NCBI RefSeq assembly: GCF_943193175.1
Contig: NZ_CALPDF010000043.1
Location: forward strand, 1-38,391
Reading direction: 5' to 3'
Source: Neobacillus muris
GTDB taxonomy: Bacteria > Bacillota > Bacilli > Bacillales > Cytobacillaceae
DNA: 38,391 nucleotides
Below, one piece after another: positions 34,505 to 38,391 of this stretch; positions within the stretch are counted from its first letter, which is position 1, and each line of letters begins with the position of its first letter. The position numbers and the translations under genes are program-made. The notes under the pieces were generated by a model that was not told the origin of the DNA, did no database searches, and saw nothing but the letters and a program-made list of their open reading frames with translations.

Positions 34505-34837
34505 GTTTAATCTTCCTCCCATACGATTACTATCAGTTTATAAGCCTTCTCGAATATCTGAATTTGCCTATTAGCAGCAGTGGGCCCTGGCAAAGGATTC
34601 ATTTATTTATTTTGTAATACATGCTTCTGGGTTTTCCCACTCCGAATTATGTATACGCTTACAATTAGTCGTTGCTGCCTTATAGGACTGACTAGGTTGT
34701 TTATAATGAAAGAGAATATAGTCTATAAAATTAATTTCGCAGACCACAGTTTATTTGTCAATACAATTTTTAATTTTCAGAAATTTAGATTGCGATGAAT
34801 TTCAGAAAGCAAAGGGCCCTCCCTGCAGAAGAAGAAA
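34505..34837. other. Intergenic region upstream of the amidase
   Basis: A/T-rich, about 330 bases. It presumably holds the amidase promoter on the minus strand. No ORF with a credible ribosome site is seen, and no clear RNA structure. Confidence 0.4.
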
Positions 34838-34930
34838 ATGCCAATCTTCATAGGGCAAGCCTAATTCTTCTAATCTCTTTATTAGATGTACAGTCTATTC
34901 ACTATAATATATATCTTCCTCGTTTTTCAT
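34838..34930 (-). pseudogene. Vestigial 5' fragment of an ATP-grasp (RimK-like) gene
   Basis: Read on the minus strand from ATG 34930 the sequence translates as MKNEEDIYYSE-stop-TVHLIKRLEELGLPYEDWHF, matching the N-terminus of the ligase at 30536-31471 (ENSEWTIHLTKRLEELGLPYEEWH). A TAG replaces the Trp codon, and similarity ends after about 30 codons. It is a truncated, decayed paralog about 3.4 kb from the intact gene, same strand. Confidence 0.85.
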
Positions 34931-35065
34931 TTCCCCTTTATTTAGGCTGATTTTATGTTGAAGAAATAAACGGAAAAACTCCGCCTACGAATCCTCGTAC
35001 CTGCACGAAAATCAACAATGAATGCTAACAGCGCCTCCAATATAAAATCAGTATTCAAAATCGTA

Positions 35066-35111
35066 GAAAAATAACCTTGTACAATAGCTAATGTACAAGG
35101 TTATCCATTTT
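35066..35111. terminator. Terminator of the sgc-like operon (bidirectional)
   Basis: ATAACCTTGTACA (35071-35083) is perfectly complementary to TGTACAAGGTTAT (35092-35104). The minus-strand product ends in TTTTTC and the plus strand also has a T-run. It lies 110 bases past the last gene of the PTS operon. Confidence 0.9.
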
Positions 35112-35215
35112 TTTAAGGATAGGCAAACCATATTTATTTTTAACAATCCATGAGTGTCAGATCCTTATTCATCCAATTCAATTCCTCGTAATACTTGGTT
35201 TACTATCCTTAGACC

Positions 35216-35800
35216 TCAGTTAAAAATTGCCCTTCCCATTACTGCGGTGGTTACCCCGATCTTTTCTAAATCAGGTAAAGTCTCATGTGAAATATTTCCA
35301 TCCACCCAGATGTTTAGGGGTGGCTGCTTTTCATGTATGGTTTTTACTTTACCCAGCATTTCCTCAATAAAAGCTTGGTCTCTTCCATCTGGTTCTGCCG
35401 TCATGATTAAAACAGCATCCAATTCTTTTAGTAGATACAGATAAGGCTCAACGGGTGTCGCTGGATTAAATGCCAGTCCGCATTTGATGTTGCTCCCTTT
35501 TACCCGTCCAATAAATTCCCTGACATATGGGAGGGACTCTGCATGGGCAAATAGGATGCTAGGTCTAAGGCGGAAAATTTCATCCAAATATTGATACGGA
35601 TTGGTAACCATCAAATGAAAGGAAAAAGGCTTATTGGTAACGGATCGCAAAGCATGGATGGTTTTCATTCCAAATGTAATATTTGGAATGAAATTTCCAT
35701 CCTCAATATCAATGTGAATGTCATCAAAATGATCGAGACGCTTGATTTCCTCTTCTAATCGTAAAGGATTGGCAGAAGCAATGGATGGTGATATTTTCAT
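35216..35800 (-). CDS. Ribulose-phosphate 3-epimerase family protein (SgcE-like)
   Basis: A 194-residue TIM-barrel protein: ISPSIASANPLRLEEEI, the metal-binding HIDIEDGNFIPNITFG, FHLMVTNPYQYL, and a C-terminal WVDGNISHETL followed by AVMGRAIF. It is about 20 residues shorter than normal Rpe and diverged, as in SgcE/AlsE-type enzymes that epimerise other sugar phosphates. ATG 35800 follows TAGGAG; a GTG at 35809 overlaps that site. It is the last gene of the PTS operon, 11 bases after the BtpA/SgcQ gene. Confidence 0.88.
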   Translation of the reverse strand: MKISPSIASANPLRLEEEIKRLDHFDDIHIDIEDGNFIPNITFGMKTIHALRSVTNKPFSFHLMVTNPYQYLDEIFRLRPSILFAHAESLPYVREFIGRVKGSNIKCGLAFNPATPVEPYLYLLKELDAVLIMTAEPDGRDQAFIEEMLGKVKTIHEKQPPLNIWVDGNISHETLPDLEKIGVTTAVMGRAIFN

Positions 35801-35811
35801 GCTATTCACTC

Positions 35812-36624
35812 CTAAAGAGCAGACCGGAATCGCTTCACTTCGTCCATAAATTCCTTTACACGTTTTGGATCTACATGGTTTTCAAACTTCCCATCATACT
35901 TAAAGGTGGTTCCAACTACAGCACCGTCAGCCGTTGAGAGTTGGTCGCGAAGATTGTGAAGACGAACCCCGGTGTTGGCAAAAACGACAGTTTCTGGCAC
36001 GACCGCTTTTACCCTCTTTAAAAGTTGAGCATCTGTTTCAGCTCCTGCAGTTAGTCCAGAAACGCATAAGGCATCGGGGCGGTTATTAAATACCGTTGTT
36101 TTAGCAATCGATTCAATATCACGGTCAGCTAAATATTGGGAAGCTTCAGGAACAATATTAAAGAGCAGCTTAACGCTTTCGGCACCAAGATAGTGCTGAT
36201 GGCGTTTAGTCTCCCCGATATTGGTATTCCATAGGCCGAAGTCACTGGCATATACGCCTGTGAAAATCTCCCTTACAAATACCGCACCGGTTGCAGCGGC
36301 AAGGTCGAGTGATTTTTTGCCATCCCAGAGGACGTTTACGCCGAAGGGTATTTGTATTTCCTTCTTCAATTCCCCGATAATCCTAGCCATGGCGGCTACG
36401 GTTTCTGTCTTTACATCCGTCAGATAAGGCAGGCTGAATTCATTCGAGAACATGACAGCATCAACTCCGCCATCCTGGAGGGCATGGAGATCTTTTCTTG
36501 CCATTTCCACTACATATTCCATCCCTTTTTCTTTATCGTAATAAGGGTCTCCAGGTAAGGGAAGAAAATGGCACATCGCAATAATTGCCTTCTCTGTACC
36601 AATTACATCTTTTAACCAAGTCAT
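35812..36624 (-). CDS. BtpA/SgcQ family protein
   Basis: A 270-residue TIM-barrel protein of the BtpA family (MCHFLPLPGDPYY, GVDAVMFSNEFSLPYLT, PFGVNVLWDGKKSLDLAAATGAVFVRE, ANTGVRLHNLRDQLSTADGAVVGTTFKYDG). BtpA itself is linked to photosystem I stability, but the family member SgcQ lies in the E. coli sgc PTS operon beside an epimerase and galactitol-type IIB/IIC, the same company as here. ATG 36624 follows GGAGG. The enzymatic role is unproven; a sugar-phosphate lyase or isomerase step is plausible. Confidence 0.9.
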   Translation of the reverse strand: MTWLKDVIGTEKAIIAMCHFLPLPGDPYYDKEKGMEYVVEMARKDLHALQDGGVDAVMFSNEFSLPYLTDVKTETVAAMARIIGELKKEIQIPFGVNVLWDGKKSLDLAAATGAVFVREIFTGVYASDFGLWNTNIGETKRHQHYLGAESVKLLFNIVPEASQYLADRDIESIAKTTVFNNRPDALCVSGLTAGAETDAQLLKRVKAVVPETVVFANTGVRLHNLRDQLSTADGAVVGTTFKYDGKFENHVDPKRVKEFMDEVKRFRSAL

Positions 36625-36626
36625 GT

Positions 36627-37982
36627 TTATACCTCCATTGATGATCCTGTTGATTTAGTAGATTTTTTGCTGCGGAAAATCGCTAATACTCCAGCGACAA
36701 TTGCGAGTATTAGAATGGCACCAACAATTTTAATCTTTGCCAGTAAAGAAAGGATTAAAGCGATCAGATTCCCTGCCGAAAGTGCAGTGATTTTCGTTGC
36801 ATTCTCTGGGAACGCAAAACCTGTGTTAACAGCCGATTCCGTGATGATTGGAGCGAAGTAGCTAGCAATCAGCAGGATAATCGCCATCACAATTGTACCG
36901 CTTATTAAGGTACGTAAGATGTCCCCTCTGTGAATAGGTGTAGCCATGGCAATAAAGAAAGCAGTTGCCGCTAAGTCCCCAAAAGGAAGCGTAGTGTTTA
37001 ATGGCAGAATCATAGCCAGAACGAGTGTAATAGGGATCAGCAAGATGGCCACTGTAATCGTTGTGGCGTGACCTAGTGTGACAGCAGAGTCTAGACCAAT
37101 ATAAAACTCTGAACCTTTGAATCTCTTTTCAAGGAAGCTCTTGGCAGCATCTGAAATAGGCACGAGTCCTTCCATGATGACCTTCACCATTCTTGGCAAT
37201 AACAGCATTAAGGCGGCCATTGAAATGCCTAGTTCCAACACTTTTTTAACATCGTATCCAACAGCAAGACCGAGGAGGATTCCGAGGATAAAGCCAATCA
37301 TTAACGGTTCACCTAAAACACCTAATTTTTTCTGGACAGCGTCTGTATCAATTTTTCGTTTGTTCATAAAAGGAATTTTGTCATATAGTTTATCTAAGAG
37401 GAGATAGATTGGAATGGTTGTGACAGCAAAGCCTTGTGGAATTGAGATGCCAGGAATCCCGATAACCTGCTGTACTCTTGGTGCGGCAATATCAGCAATC
37501 TTCAGTGCGATAATGGCATGGGCCGCTGCTCCGTATAGGCCATACCAGAAATTATCCGTCACGGTCATAATGACGGCACCCGTAAAGGCATAGTGCCAGT
37601 AATTCCAGATGTCGATATTGACCGTTTTAGTTTGTCTGAACAATAGCATTAAAAAGTTGATAAGGATAATAAAGGGAATAATAACTGCCCCAACTTTTGT
37701 TGCAAATGCAACCCCTGCTGCCGCTGCCCAGCCGGCGTCCACGACAGATAAGTTTAAATCAAATCTTTCTATTAAGATATTTGTTACTGGCCCTACATAA
37801 TCCCATATGATCGTGAGTACCAGGTTCAACCCTACGAATCCAATTCCCACCATAATACCGGCACGAATCGCTTTCAGGATATTGAGCCGGAACAGGAGCC
37901 CCACCACCATAATCATAATTGGAATCATTACCATTGACCCGAGATTGCTAATATAATCAAAAATATCAACAATAAAATCCAT
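36627..37982 (-). CDS. PTS galactitol-type transporter subunit IIC
   Basis: A 451-residue membrane component of a Gat-family phosphotransferase system with about 10-12 hydrophobic segments and family motifs VVDAGWAAAAGVAFATKVGAVIIP, TDNFWYGLYGAAAHAI and AMATPIHRGDILRTLISGT. It moves a sugar or polyol inward with phosphorylation by IIB. ATG 37982 follows AAGGGGG. It is two bases from the SgcQ-like gene and 33 from IIB. No IIA gene is in the window, so it must lie elsewhere. Confidence 0.93.
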   Translation of the reverse strand: MDFIVDIFDYISNLGSMVMIPIMIMVVGLLFRLNILKAIRAGIMVGIGFVGLNLVLTIIWDYVGPVTNILIERFDLNLSVVDAGWAAAAGVAFATKVGAVIIPFIILINFLMLLFRQTKTVNIDIWNYWHYAFTGAVIMTVTDNFWYGLYGAAAHAIIALKIADIAAPRVQQVIGIPGISIPQGFAVTTIPIYLLLDKLYDKIPFMNKRKIDTDAVQKKLGVLGEPLMIGFILGILLGLAVGYDVKKVLELGISMAALMLLLPRMVKVIMEGLVPISDAAKSFLEKRFKGSEFYIGLDSAVTLGHATTITVAILLIPITLVLAMILPLNTTLPFGDLAATAFFIAMATPIHRGDILRTLISGTIVMAIILLIASYFAPIITESAVNTGFAFPENATKITALSAGNLIALILSLLAKIKIVGAILILAIVAGVLAIFRSKKSTKSTGSSMEV

Positions 37983-38015
37983 CCTGGTTCCCCCTTATTT
38001 TTAACTAACTACCCC

Positions 38016-38291
38016 TTAACCCAGGTAATCTAAAAGTTCTTTTTCTGTTTCTTCTTTCCCGATCCCCGTAATAAAAGACAGGCCCATGATAACAGGTGCG
38101 TTATACTTTTTATCCAGTTTCATAGAAGTGACAATGACATCGGCGCTGTCTGCGTGGCCGTCAATGTCGCCAATCATGCATTGGATAATCTTCGCTTGAA
38201 TATTATTTTCCCGTAAAAGTGTGTTCACCCGGTCGACAATAATCGTGGAGGTCGCTACCCCAGCCCCACATGCAATAATGATGGTTTTCAT
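38016..38291 (-). CDS. PTS galactitol-type subunit IIB
   Basis: A 91-residue cytoplasmic phosphocarrier: MKTIIIACGAGVATSTIIVDRV, with the phosphorylated Cys at residue 9 in the P-loop-like CGAGVATST, and a C-terminal acidic helix. ATG 38291 follows GAAAGGGGGTGAAGAG. It is the first visible gene of the operon. The 77-bp repeat begins 23 bases upstream of its start, so its promoter must be within or beyond the repeat. Confidence 0.94.
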   Translation of the reverse strand: MKTIIIACGAGVATSTIIVDRVNTLLRENNIQAKIIQCMIGDIDGHADSADVIVTSMKLDKKYNAPVIMGLSFITGIGKEETEKELLDYLG

Positions 38292-38314
38292 CTCTTCACC
38301 CCCTTTCGTTATAA

Positions 38315-38391
38315 CGTATTGTAAAAACTTTTATTTAAAACAGGCTATAAAATACCTTGATAGAGGGCTTTATAAGCAAAAAAATTGTCAC
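38315..38391. repeat. 77-bp contig-terminal inverted repeat, right copy
   Basis: Exact reverse complement of bases 1-77. Inward of 38315 the sequence is the unrelated IIB leader. Confidence 0.9.

Noticed and set aside
1..38391. Claim of a complete composite transposon
   Set aside because: No transposase is visible and the repeat length matches a typical assembly k-mer; only the inverted topology is supported.

Overview
The window looks like one contig from a low-GC, Gram-positive, spore-former-type bacterium of the Bacillaceae (Bacillus/Neobacillus/Peribacillus-like). The reasons are strong GGAGG ribosome sites, GTG and TTG starts, a LytR-CpsA-Psr protein, a cre-type operator, YesM/YesN-type two-component genes and A/T-rich sigma-A promoters. 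Species cannot be fixed from the sequence alone. The first and last 77 bases are the same sequence in opposite orientation, so both contig ends run outward into the same repeat.

Layout. (1) 101-7280 (+): a sugar uptake operon with an RbsC-type permease, a binding lipoprotein, a sensory-rhodopsin-transducer (ASRT) family protein, a YesM-like histidine kinase, an AraC-type response regulator and a phosphomannose-isomerase-like cupin. Its ABC ATPase is not in the window. (2) 7492-8906 (-): an LCP cell-wall protein and, upstream, a c-di-GMP-I (GEMM) riboswitch in front of a 41-codon membrane peptide. (3) 8993-13295 (+): a decayed catabolic cluster with an IclR regulator (frameshift), acetylating acetaldehyde dehydrogenase (frameshift), intact 4-hydroxy-2-oxovalerate aldolase, and a GntP-type permease (in-frame TGA) behind a promoter with a cre site. 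(4) 13429-13555: 21-bp tandem repeats. (5) 13993-19410 (+): a PLP class-III enzyme, APH-fold kinase, amino-acid permease, SDR dehydrogenase and DeoR regulator. This suggests catabolism of an amino alcohol or hydroxy-amino acid by phosphorylation followed by phospho-lyase cleavage. (6) 19674-21749: an unknown glycine-rich amphipathic protein (-) and a GT-B-type glycosyltransferase (+).

(7) 21964-30203 (+): a second, visibly more A+T-rich sugar operon with a LacI regulator, binding lipoprotein, ABC ATPase, two permeases, a second cupin paralogous to that of region 1, and a DUF4432 mutarotase-like protein. (8) 30204-35104: an unattached sigma-54-type promoter, an ATP-grasp ligase (-), a membrane-anchored unknown protein (+), an amidase (-) and a vestigial copy of the 5' end of the ATP-grasp gene. 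(9) 35216-38291 (-): an sgc-like operon with galactitol-type PTS IIB and IIC, a BtpA/SgcQ protein and a ribulose-phosphate-epimerase-family protein.

Taken together this is an accessory carbohydrate and carbon-source region: two related ABC/cupin sugar systems with different regulators, one PTS operon, one amino-alcohol-type operon and one meta-cleavage-type pathway that appears to be dying. The most promising candidate for an undescribed system is the duplicated cassette of RbsC-type ABC transporter plus 400-residue PMI-like cupin, with ASRT protein and two-component system in one copy and LacI and DUF4432 in the other.
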